From Hyphomicrobium sp. (GTDB taxonomy: Bacteria; Pseudomonadota; Alphaproteobacteria; Rhizobiales; Hyphomicrobiaceae): a DNA stretch of 64,000 nucleotides. A program made the position numbers and the translations under genes. The stretch lies in NCBI GenBank assembly GCA_016716675.1, contig JADJVG010000013.1, forward strand, positions 1 to 64,000, in the 5' to 3' direction. Below the pieces are notes generated by a model. The model saw only the letters and a program-made list of their open reading frames with translations. It made no database searches and was not told the DNA's origin. Within the stretch, counting starts at the first letter, position 1. The number at the start of each line of letters is the position of its first letter. Shown piece by piece: positions 17,347-25,521 of the stretch.

Positions 17347-18666
17347 TCAGCCGCCATCAAGGGAAACGGCTTCAGCCCCTGGCGAACTGCCCTCTACAGG
17401 CGTCGGCAAGGGCTTGATGCGCAGCGCAGTAATCTTGTTGCGGGTTTTGCGCAGGATCTCGAAACGGTAGCCGTGGAATGTGAACTGCTGGCCGGGCTCG
17501 GGGATGGTCTGCGCTTCGTGGATCACAAGGCCGGCAATCGTCGTCGCCTCGTCGTCCGGCAGGTTCCAATCCATATGGCGATTGAGATCGCGAATCGCAA
17601 CCGTGCCATCGACATTCACGGTGCCGTCCGCCTGCGGCCGGATATGGGTTTCTTGGATGTCGTGTTCGTCGGCGATCTGGCCGACGATCTCTTCCAGAAT
17701 GTCTTCGAGCGTGATCAGGCCCTGCACTTCGCCATACTCATCGACGACGAGCGCCATCTGCGCCTTCTTCTTGAGGAACCGATTGAGCTGATCCTTGACG
17801 CTGGTGGTATCGGGAATAAACCACGGTTCCGTTGCAAAGCTCATGATATCGAGCTTCGAGGGATCCCAACCGGTCCTCCCGAGCGCTGCCAACAAATCCT
17901 TGGTGTGCAGCACGCCGACGATGTTTTCGGCTTCATCGCGCCAAACGGGCGCGCGGGTATATTGCGACTTCAAAAGTTCGTCGAGAATCTTGGCGGGCGG
18001 GTCATCGGCACAAATGGTTTCCATCTTGGTGCGATGAACCATGATGTCGGCCACCTCGAGATCGCGCAGATCGAGAACGCCGCCGAGCATGTTGGCATCG
18101 ACCTTCGCAACCGTGCCTTCCTTCGCTTGCAGATCGATGGTGCCGCGAATTTCTTCGTGAGCAGCAAGAATGTTGGCGTCGTCGTCTTCCTTGCCGGGCG
18201 TGAGTTTCAGAAACTGCCGGACGACGAATTCAATGGCCATCGTGAACGGCGTCAGGACCAGAATAATGCCGCGCATCACCGGACCAACGATCAGCGCGAC
18301 GCGATCTGAATAGGCCATCGCGTAGGTTTTCGGCAGTACGGCCGCAAAAATGACGATCAGCAAGGTGACAATGGCCGTTGCGTACGCAACGCCGACATCG
18401 CCATACAGCTCGACGGCAAGGTTAGACGCCAGCGCGGCGGCGAGCACGTCAACGAGCGTATTTCCGAGCAGCACCGAGCCGATCATCTTTTCGGGCGAGG
18501 CCAGAAGCTTATTGACGAGCTTGGCTTTCTTGTTGCCGTCTTCTTCAAGTGAATGTAACCGGGCGCGCGACACAGCCGTCAGTGCTGTTTCGCTGCCGTT
18601 AAAAAACGCCGATAGCGCAATCAATGCGATAATCGCGAACAGGCTCAGTGCAATCGATAGGGTCAT
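17347..18666 (-). CDS. HlyC/CorC (CNNM-CBS) family membrane protein
   Basis: This 439-residue protein has the standard layout: an N-terminal CNNM transmembrane domain with three or four helices (about residues 1-190; FFNGSETALTAVSRARL is a family hallmark), a pair of CBS domains (about 205-330, ending DEYGEVQGLITLEDILEEIVGQI) and a C-terminal CorC/HlyC domain (about 340-425). Members are implicated in magnesium or cobalt handling. The chain is complete. It follows the aroKB fusion by about 60 nt on the same strand, with a set of short repeats between. Confidence 0.9.
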   Translation of the reverse strand: MTLSIALSLFAIIALIALSAFFNGSETALTAVSRARLHSLEEDGNKKAKLVNKLLASPEKMIGSVLLGNTLVDVLAAALASNLAVELYGDVGVAYATAIVTLLIVIFAAVLPKTYAMAYSDRVALIVGPVMRGIILVLTPFTMAIEFVVRQFLKLTPGKEDDDANILAAHEEIRGTIDLQAKEGTVAKVDANMLGGVLDLRDLEVADIMVHRTKMETICADDPPAKILDELLKSQYTRAPVWRDEAENIVGVLHTKDLLAALGRTGWDPSKLDIMSFATEPWFIPDTTSVKDQLNRFLKKKAQMALVVDEYGEVQGLITLEDILEEIVGQIADEHDIQETHIRPQADGTVNVDGTVAIRDLNRHMDWNLPDDEATTIAGLVIHEAQTIPEPGQQFTFHGYRFEILRKTRNKITALRIKPLPTPVEGSSPGAEAVSLDGG

Positions 18667-18683
18667 GGAAGGGTGCTAGGATC

Positions 18684-18718
18684 CACCTGTGGAACACAGG
18701 CACACTCTAGCACAGGTG
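18684..18718. repeat. Overlapping inverted repeats between aroKB and the CorC-type gene
   Basis: CACCTGTG (18684-18691) can pair with CACAGG at 18695-18700 or with CACAGGTG at 18711-18718, giving two mutually exclusive hairpins. The site is in the short gap between aroKB and the CorC-type gene. There is no T-tract, so it is not a classic terminator. Confidence 0.45.
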
Positions 18719-18729
18719 CGCCCCGCACC

Positions 18730-20481
18730 TTAACCCCCGATTTCACGTGCCAAAAACGCCCGAACGGCGGCGGGGTTTACATCCCTTGTAATGAACGCTT
18801 GGCCAATATCGCGCGCTAAGATGAATGTTAAGCGGCCCTTTTGGACTTTTTTATCCTGCCCCATGAGCCGCATCAGCTCGTCAGGATCGGCTTTGCCGCC
18901 CGGAATGTCGTTAATGTGAACCGGCAATCCGACGTCCTGCAGATGCCGCGTAACACGCGCGGCGGTGCCTTTCGGCGATAGCCCGAGCTCTTCCGACAAG
19001 CGGAACGCCAGACACATGCCGATCGCGACGCCTTCGCCGTGCAGCAAACGATTGGAATATCCGGTCCAGGCTTCGAGCGCATGACCGAAGGTGTGGCCAA
19101 GATTGAGCAAAGCGCGATCACCGGTTTCATGTTCGTCGCGCGCGACGATCGCAGCCTTCGCCTTGACACTCGTTTCAATGGCCTGCGTTAGATCGGGGCC
19201 ACTGTTGCCGAACACACCGCGCCAGTTCTGTTCCAGCCATGCGAAGAACGCAGCGTCTCCAAGCAACCCGTATTTCGCAACTTCAGCGTACCCCGCCCGC
19301 ACTTCGCGGACCGGCAACGTCGCCAGCACGTCGGTGTCTGCGAGCACGAGGTTCGGCTGATGGAAGACGCCGATCAGATTTTTGCCTTGCGGAGTGTTGA
19401 TGCCGGTCTTGCCGCCAACGGAGCTATCCACCTGCGCCAGTAGCGACGTCGGAATTTGAACGAAGCGGACGCCACGGCGCAAAATACCGGCCGCGAACCC
19501 CGCAAGATCGCCGATCACACCGCCGCCAAACGGCACAACGATGTCGCCGCGCTCAAGCCCAAGTTCCAACAGGCGTTCGCACAACGGCGCCAATTCGCGG
19601 AAGCTCTTTGTCGCTTCGCCCGGCGTCAAAATAATCGATCCTGCCAGCATGCCTTCGGCTTGCAGGCTCGCTTCCAACGCCGCCAGATGATGCTTGGCGA
19701 CATTCTCGTCGGTGACGATCCCGCACTTCACCGGCCCCAGCCGCTGTTTGATCAGGCGACCAGCCTGCGCCACCAGCCCCGTGCCGATCAAAACTTCATA
19801 AGAGCGATTGGCGAGATCAACGCCGACGGTCCGCACTGGAGGAGTCGCCGGATCGGTCGCCACTGTGGCTGAGGTGCTCATGGTCGTGGGGTCTGCTTTC
19901 ACGGCGGGCTGATTGTTGGCTTGGTTCGCGGTCAGGTTCAGTATTCGGTGGACGATTTCCGTTACGATCACTTCATGTGGCTCGTCGCGGCTTTCGACCG
20001 TCAGATCAGCTTCGGCATAAACCGGATAGCGGGCTTCGATGAGCTTCCGCATCGTCGCTTCTGGATTGCCGGTCCGCAACAGCGGGCGGGTATCGCGCTT
20101 TGAAACGCGACGCATGAGGATCGGCAGATCGGCGCGCAGCCAGACCGAGATGCCGCTCTCGTGGATTTTCTCGCGGGTACTCGGATGCATATACGCCCCG
20201 CCACCGGTTGCCAGCACCATCGGGCCGTTATCCAGCAGGCGCGCAATCACGCGGCGTTCGCCATCGCGAAAATGGACTTCGCCATGATCGGAAAAAATCT
20301 CGTTGATGGTCTTTGCCGCCGCTCGCTCGATTTCTTCATCCGCGTCGAGAAACGGCAGACCGAGTCGGGTCGCGAGACGCTTGCCGATCGACGATTTTCC
20401 GCAGCCCATGAGACCGACAAGCACGATCGACCGCTGTCCAAGGCGGGTCTTGATCGCGTCGATCGCTTCCATCTCCGTCAT
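18730..20481 (-). CDS. aroKB: Bifunctional shikimate kinase / 3-dehydroquinate synthase (AroK-AroB fusion)
   Basis: One frame of about 583 residues encodes two shikimate-pathway enzymes. Residues about 8-180 are shikimate kinase: P-loop GLMGCGKSSIGKRL, DADEEIE and the GGGA substrate-binding motif. A linker rich in Thr, Ala and Asn (about 185-220) leads to 3-dehydroquinate synthase (about 225-580), with PFGGGVIGDLAGF, SSVGGKTGIN, the metal-ligand region GLLGDAAFF...RDEHETGDRALLNLGHTFGHALE and HGEGVAIGM. Both sets of active-site motifs look intact. The pathway steps are not consecutive (AroB is step 2, AroK step 5). The start is uncertain: I use ATG at 20481; ATGs at 20472 and 20547 are alternatives. 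An ATG inside the linker (near 19881) could give free AroB, but has no clear ribosome-binding site. Confidence 0.92.
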   Translation of the reverse strand: MTEMEAIDAIKTRLGQRSIVLVGLMGCGKSSIGKRLATRLGLPFLDADEEIERAAAKTINEIFSDHGEVHFRDGERRVIARLLDNGPMVLATGGGAYMHPSTREKIHESGISVWLRADLPILMRRVSKRDTRPLLRTGNPEATMRKLIEARYPVYAEADLTVESRDEPHEVIVTEIVHRILNLTANQANNQPAVKADPTTMSTSATVATDPATPPVRTVGVDLANRSYEVLIGTGLVAQAGRLIKQRLGPVKCGIVTDENVAKHHLAALEASLQAEGMLAGSIILTPGEATKSFRELAPLCERLLELGLERGDIVVPFGGGVIGDLAGFAAGILRRGVRFVQIPTSLLAQVDSSVGGKTGINTPQGKNLIGVFHQPNLVLADTDVLATLPVREVRAGYAEVAKYGLLGDAAFFAWLEQNWRGVFGNSGPDLTQAIETSVKAKAAIVARDEHETGDRALLNLGHTFGHALEAWTGYSNRLLHGEGVAIGMCLAFRLSEELGLSPKGTAARVTRHLQDVGLPVHINDIPGGKADPDELMRLMGQDKKVQKGRLTFILARDIGQAFITRDVNPAAVRAFLAREIGG

Positions 20482-20719
20482 GTACGACTCACATTTGCAG
20501 CGCCGCGCCGACCCTGCGGCCGGAACGGCGAATTCAGGCGACGACATGCCACGAACAGGCGCGCTCCGCAAATCGGATTGCCGGGGTTTGCGCTGCGCGC
20601 CAAATCGCGCACTATAGGCCAACGCACGCGACCGGCCCCGTCATACGCTCAAGCTGACGACATATTCGTGCCACCAAAGGCCGTCACCACACCTAACGAT
20701 TTGCCGTCAAGGTAGGGAA

Positions 20720-20869
20720 ATGCCAAGCCTCTTCCGCTTCTTATTCGTTACTGCGATGCTCGCGTCGATCACGTTCGCGGGCCTCTATGTGCTTGCGACC
20801 CGCTTCGAGCCTGAACAGCAGACCATCTCAAAACCCGTGCCGGACGTTAAGATCAAGCGCCCGCAATAG
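20720..20869 (+). CDS. Small single-pass membrane protein, 49 residues
   Basis: A short frame starts with ATG at 20720 after AGGTAGGGAA and stops at 20869. It encodes a hydrophobic N-terminal segment (residues about 4-27, FRFLFVTAMLASITFAGLY) and a polar tail ending VPDVKIKRPQ. Small proteins of this shape lie upstream of xerD and beside aroK in Rhizobiales as far as I recall, which supports it as a real gene. The function is unknown. It is divergent from aroKB and 31 nt upstream of the next gene, so probably co-transcribed with it. Confidence 0.68.
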   Translation: MPSLFRFLFVTAMLASITFAGLYVLATRFEPEQQTISKPVPDVKIKRPQ

Positions 20870-20900
20870 CCCAAGACCTGTCGGTCCAATCAAGAGTGTG

Positions 20901-22592
20901 ATGCCTCACTTTAGACCCCTCATCGTCGCCATGGCGCTCGCGTCGTTCGTGCCGGGCGCCACCGTTCCCGCATTCGCCGCGCCGTCGCAGCGCGACACCG
21001 TCATGCGTGACGCCATCCCGCCACCCGTCGAAAAGGGCGATTTGGCGCCGGTCATGGCGACGGATGGGTCGGGCTTGCCGTTCGAGCTTTGGCAAGGTCT
21101 ATCGACGGACAAAATCGAAGCGCTGATCAGTGTGCTAGAAATTCCACCCCGCTCGCCGGCGCTGCACGGCTTGTGGAAGCGGCTGATCACTGCCGACGTC
21201 ACACCGCCGTCGGGCACCGCGGCCAATGGCCGGTTCACGGCCTTGCGGCTCGAGGCGCTGTATCGCTCCGGCCTTGCCAAGGACGCAGCGGCCGAACTTG
21301 CCGAGCATCCCTCGGCAAGCGATCCGCTGCTCGCCATGCTGACGGCGCGCAATCAATTAGCGTCAGGTGATTCCGCCAAGGCCTGCCAGACAGTGCAGCA
21401 GGTGACATTTGCGAAATCGCAGATGCCGAAGCGTCTGAAGGGGCAAGCCATCTTGATGTCGGGGTATTGCGCGGCTGTGGCCGGCGATATTGCCGGCGCC
21501 GGTCTCGCCGCCGAGTTGGCGCGCGAAGAAGGACAAGAGCAGTCCCCCGGCCTCGACGCGCTCGACGCCATATCCATCGGCGCAAAACCAAAGCTCACAG
21601 CACCCAAGCAACTCACCTTGTTGGACTATCGCATCGTTGAACGCATTGGACAGTTGCCGCATGCCGAAATTCTCGAAAAAGGCGAACCCGCGCTTCTGGT
21701 CGCGCTCTCGCACGATCCAGCAACGCCCGTCGATCTCGGGTTGCCTGCAGCAGAAAAAGCCGCCGCGCTGAACGCACTGCCTCCTGAAATGCTGGCCGCG
21801 ATCTATCGCGCCAACGCCGGCGCGGAGAGCGCGCAAGAGCTGCTCTCGGGCGGCAAGCTGAAAGGCGCGTTCCGTCGCGCGGCGCTGTTCAAAGCCGCCG
21901 AAAGCGAACGCACGCCAATGACGAAAACCCGGCTGATGCAGGCTTTTATCGACGACGTCAAGAAAACCGGGCTGCACTTCCAAGCCCTGCAAATGCTGGC
22001 GCCCGCCGTCGCCAGCCTGAACCCGCAGCCGGAAATCCGCTGGTTTGCTGAAACGGCAGCCGAAATCGGACTGGCATCAGCACAATACGACCTCGTGCGC
22101 CGGTGGGTGGCAGCGGGCAGCGTGCCGGGCCGACCCGGCGGCAGCCTCGATCATTGGCTAGCACTTGCGGATATTGCCGACGCCAACGCACCTGCGCGCG
22201 GCGAAGGTCTCGCGGCGGTCGAGGCGCTGGCACGCAACGGCCGTTTCAAACCCGACGATCTGCATCGCCTTGCAACCGTTCTCGACGCGCTGAATTACAA
22301 CGTGCCCATTCCGTTGTGGGAAGCCGCCAGCCGCACGCCGCAACCCAACACCGGATATTTGCCGGAAACCGGCGTGCTTTCGGAATTGCAAGATGCTTCG
22401 AAGAAGAAAGAGTTCGGCCGTACGGTTCTGCTGGCCATGCAAGCCCTCGGACCGAACGGGGCGGAAGGCGCACACATGATTGCGCTTGGTGATAGTATCC
22501 GCGCCTTGAAACGCGCCGGCCTTGAGCCGGACGCACGGCGGCTGGGACTTGAAGCCCTTCTCGGAGCATGGCCGCACGTGAGCACGAACTGA
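20901..22592 (+). CDS. Conserved hypothetical exported protein upstream of xerD
   Basis: This 563-residue protein has an N-terminal signal peptide (residues about 1-27, cleavage after AFA). The mature chain is Ala/Leu-rich and predicted mostly helical, with TPR-like or solenoid-like stretches, but no catalytic motif that I recognise. I chose ATG at 20901 because the signal peptide starts there and GAGTG precedes it; the frame runs upstream without support. It is six nt before xerD, so co-transcription is likely. The function is unknown; a periplasmic helical-repeat scaffold is a guess. Confidence 0.7.
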   Translation: MPHFRPLIVAMALASFVPGATVPAFAAPSQRDTVMRDAIPPPVEKGDLAPVMATDGSGLPFELWQGLSTDKIEALISVLEIPPRSPALHGLWKRLITADVTPPSGTAANGRFTALRLEALYRSGLAKDAAAELAEHPSASDPLLAMLTARNQLASGDSAKACQTVQQVTFAKSQMPKRLKGQAILMSGYCAAVAGDIAGAGLAAELAREEGQEQSPGLDALDAISIGAKPKLTAPKQLTLLDYRIVERIGQLPHAEILEKGEPALLVALSHDPATPVDLGLPAAEKAAALNALPPEMLAAIYRANAGAESAQELLSGGKLKGAFRRAALFKAAESERTPMTKTRLMQAFIDDVKKTGLHFQALQMLAPAVASLNPQPEIRWFAETAAEIGLASAQYDLVRRWVAAGSVPGRPGGSLDHWLALADIADANAPARGEGLAAVEALARNGRFKPDDLHRLATVLDALNYNVPIPLWEAASRTPQPNTGYLPETGVLSELQDASKKKEFGRTVLLAMQALGPNGAEGAHMIALGDSIRALKRAGLEPDARRLGLEALLGAWPHVSTN

Positions 22593-22598
22593 GGCGCG

Positions 22599-23516
22599 AT
22601 GCCGGCCAGCGATACCCATCTCAAAGCGTTTCTCGAAATGATCGCGGCCGAAAGAGGCGCGGCGCAAAACACGCTCGACGCTTATGAGCGCGATCTCACA
22701 GCGTATCTGGCTTTTCTAGATCAGCGCCAGCGCGCCCTTGAAGCCTCCAACAGCAAGGATGTGCAGGCCTACCTGCAAGCCATTTCAGACGAGGGACTGG
22801 CCGCAGCATCGCGTGCGCGGCGGCTTTCGTCGCTTCGGCAGTTCTATAAATTTCTCACCAATGAAGGCGTCATCGGCGCCAATCCGGCGTCTGGCATTTC
22901 TGGGCCGAAGAAAGCGCGGTCGCTGCCAAAAATTCTAAGCATAGATGAAGTCGATAGACTGATAGAGACTGCCTCTCATCGCGTTGAAGGCCAGGAAGGC
23001 CGCAATCTTTTCCGCGCGCTGCGCTTTCAGTGCTTGCTCGAAATGCTCTACGCCACCGGCATGCGCGTCAGCGAATTGGTATCGCTGCCGCGTTCGGTGT
23101 TGCGCGGCGATACACGCGTATTGACGATCAAGGGCAAAGGCGGCCGCGAACGCCTCGTGCCGCTCAATCCGGCGGCGCGCGACGCACTCGACAAATATCT
23201 CGCGGTTTCCGGCCGATTTGACAACTCGCCGTGGCTTTTTGCGTCGAAAGCCGCCGAAGGGCACGTCACGCGGCAAGGTTTTGCGCTCGACTTAAAGGAC
23301 GTTGCGAGCGAAGCCGGCATTGATGCTGAGCGGGTTTCACCGCACGTGTTGCGGCACGCTTTCGCCAGTCATCTGCTTGATCGGGGAGCAGACCTGCGCG
23401 CAGTGCAGCAGCTTCTCGGGCATGCCGATATCTCAACAACCGAAATCTACACCCACGTTTTGCAAGAGCGCCTGAAGAAACTGGTCAACGACCATCACCC
23501 GCTCGCCAAAAAATAG
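22599..23516 (+). CDS. xerD: Site-specific tyrosine recombinase XerD
   Basis: XerD, with XerC, resolves chromosome dimers at dif sites before cell division. The 305-residue chain has the usual length and order: a SAM-like core-binding domain (residues about 5-90) and a catalytic domain. All active-site residues are visible: Arg156 (GMRVSEL), Lys180 (IKGKGGRE), His249 and Arg252 (HVLRHAF), His275 (LGHADIS) and the nucleophile Tyr284 (EIYTHV). No mobile-element features surround it, so this is the chromosomal housekeeping enzyme. Confidence 0.94.
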   Translation: MPASDTHLKAFLEMIAAERGAAQNTLDAYERDLTAYLAFLDQRQRALEASNSKDVQAYLQAISDEGLAAASRARRLSSLRQFYKFLTNEGVIGANPASGISGPKKARSLPKILSIDEVDRLIETASHRVEGQEGRNLFRALRFQCLLEMLYATGMRVSELVSLPRSVLRGDTRVLTIKGKGGRERLVPLNPAARDALDKYLAVSGRFDNSPWLFASKAAEGHVTRQGFALDLKDVASEAGIDAERVSPHVLRHAFASHLLDRGADLRAVQQLLGHADISTTEIYTHVLQERLKKLVNDHHPLAKK

Positions 23517-23578
23517 CGGACAATATCGACAACCGCTGATACCTTTCAGCCATTCGTAATCAACACAAGGAGTGGAAC

Positions 23579-24238
23579 ATGAGCCAACTTTATGGCGAAA
23601 GCCACCGCGCGCTGCAGATGGCCTTCGATACGCGCAGCCTCGCCGACCGCTTGGAAGAGATGATTGTGAAGCCCGAAATTGACGATATCAGCAAGGCCGT
23701 CATCGAAAGCCGGGATATGTTCTTCCTCTCGACGATCGATCACAATGGACGGCCTACCGTTTCCTACAAAGGCGGCACCCCAGGCTTCGTCAAAGTTATG
23801 GACGCCACAACAATCGTGTTCCCGAGCTATGACGGCAACGGCATGTACCTCTCGATGGGCAACATCACGAACAATCCTGAAATCGGCATCCTGTTCATCG
23901 ACTTCGAAAGACCGTTCCGCCTGCGTTTGCAAGGCCGCGCCGAAGTCGTCGTCTCCGGACCCGAAGTCGCGCTCTTCAAAGACGCGGAAATGGCTGTCAA
24001 AGTGACGGTCCGCGAAACCTGGATGAACTGCCCGCGTTACGTTCACCGCTATCAGAAAGTCGAAGCGTCGCGCTATGCACCGGGCGTCGAACCGGAAACT
24101 CCGTTCTGCGAATGGAAGCGCATTGATTTGATGCAGGACGTCGTCCGCAAGAGCGAGCACGAGATTGCCGAGAAGATGGGCACGACCACCATCGAAGACT
24201 GGATGGGCAAGGTTCTAACCGGCGATAAGGGCGTGTAG
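23579..24238 (+). CDS. Pyridoxamine 5'-phosphate oxidase-family (FMN-binding) protein
   Basis: This 219-residue protein has the split-barrel flavin-binding fold of the PNPOx-like family: FFLSTIDHNGRPTVSYKGG, then GNGMYLSMGNITNNPEIGILFIDFE, then RLRLQGRAEVV. These proteins use FMN or F420 and act on many substrates; pyridoxine biosynthesis is not implied. The ATG at 23579 follows AAGGAGTGG, a strong ribosome-binding site. It lies alone between xerD and the convergent polysaccharide genes. Confidence 0.82.
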   Translation: MSQLYGESHRALQMAFDTRSLADRLEEMIVKPEIDDISKAVIESRDMFFLSTIDHNGRPTVSYKGGTPGFVKVMDATTIVFPSYDGNGMYLSMGNITNNPEIGILFIDFERPFRLRLQGRAEVVVSGPEVALFKDAEMAVKVTVRETWMNCPRYVHRYQKVEASRYAPGVEPETPFCEWKRIDLMQDVVRKSEHEIAEKMGTTTIEDWMGKVLTGDKGV

Positions 24239-24249
24239 CGCGCTGCGCA

Positions 24250-25521
24250 TCACGCAGCGGCGGCATCCGATGGATCGTCGCGGCGGCGCGAAGGATCGAT
24301 GTCTGGAGCACGCGCATCCGCGAGCCCCCAGATGCAAGCCATGACAATGAAGAAATGGCGCCAGTGATCACTGTCGATCACGAATCCTTCAAACACCAGA
24401 CCAGCGAACGCGGCCGTTGCCACCACGAAGCCGCCTTGCAGCGCGCCGTTCACCATGGCGGCGCGCAAGCCGACAACCAGCGTCGCGATGACGGAGATGG
24501 CAAACAACATGCCGCCGAGCCACCCGGCATTCAGGAACTGGCTCAGGTAAACGTTGTGCGGCTCTTCGTGATGATACTTATCGCGGAACGTGTGTGTGCC
24601 GATGCCAAAAGGATTTTCGAGGATCAGATTGCGGGCCTTCTGCTGGCCGCCGAAACGCCCTTCGGGGCCAACGTCGTAACTCTGATCGAGGGTCGCGCGC
24701 TCGGTGAGCAAATTGCGGACCTTCTCGACCTGCAGAACGGAGAACACCACCAGGGCCATGGCAACAATGCCCGCGATGCTAACCGAGCCGAGTCGATGCA
24801 AGTCGGTTTTGCGGCGCGACGTGTACGCCGTTAAGACGGTCAGAACGCCGATCGACACGGCCAACGACATCCATGCGCCGCGCGAAAAGCTGAGCAATAG
24901 CCCAATGATTAAGGGCAGCACGATGAACGCGGCGATGCTGGCCCGTTTGGCTGGCTCGCGCAACATGATCCATGCAGCGAACGTGATCGCCGGCCCAAGG
25001 GCAGCGCCGTAGACGTTGGGGTCTTTGAACGTGCCGCGTGCACGGCCGTAGTTGGTGAACAGGTCATAAGCCGATGGAACAAGATCGAAATAGCCGATGA
25101 TCGCTGCCACGGTCGCAGTCATGCACGCGACGACGTAGCACCAGAATATAAGCGTGATGCGCGGAATCGGATCGGCCGCCACATAGCCCGCGAGAACAAA
25201 CGCACCGGCAGCCAGAAACAGCGTTACGAGCTGATGCTTGAAGGCCGTATCGAACGTCTGCGATAGGCCGGTCGCGGCGATGCCGAGCGCCACGAGAGCC
25301 GCCCACATGGCAAAGTTCACGATCGCTACCTTGCCGAAACGCGCCGCGCCCAGCACCGGGATGGCGATAATAACGCCACCCATCAGCGCGTCAGCAATAG
25401 CCGGCTCCGAGAACACGATAGCGCTCGTCACCAAGGCGCAGGCAACGACGCCGTTGGCGAGCATCTTCGTGTTGACCGTCCGGCCGGCAAGCGGTGTCCC
25501 GGCGATGGCTCTAATAGGCAT
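24250..25521 (-). CDS. O-antigen ligase/polymerase (Wzy/WaaL-like) membrane protein
   Basis: This 423-residue protein has about ten to twelve hydrophobic segments and a Wzy_C-type periplasmic loop containing ENPFGIGTHTFRDKYHHEEPHNVYLSQFLNAG; the H-N-V-Y-L motif is typical of O-antigen ligases and polymerases. It should act at the inner membrane in exopolysaccharide or O-antigen assembly. It overlaps the upstream phosphotransferase gene by 11 nt, so the two form one transcript. A second protein of the same class lies at 52140-53447. Confidence 0.82.
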   Translation of the reverse strand: MPIRAIAGTPLAGRTVNTKMLANGVVACALVTSAIVFSEPAIADALMGGVIIAIPVLGAARFGKVAIVNFAMWAALVALGIAATGLSQTFDTAFKHQLVTLFLAAGAFVLAGYVAADPIPRITLIFWCYVVACMTATVAAIIGYFDLVPSAYDLFTNYGRARGTFKDPNVYGAALGPAITFAAWIMLREPAKRASIAAFIVLPLIIGLLLSFSRGAWMSLAVSIGVLTVLTAYTSRRKTDLHRLGSVSIAGIVAMALVVFSVLQVEKVRNLLTERATLDQSYDVGPEGRFGGQQKARNLILENPFGIGTHTFRDKYHHEEPHNVYLSQFLNAGWLGGMLFAISVIATLVVGLRAAMVNGALQGGFVVATAAFAGLVFEGFVIDSDHWRHFFIVMACIWGLADARAPDIDPSRRRDDPSDAAAA

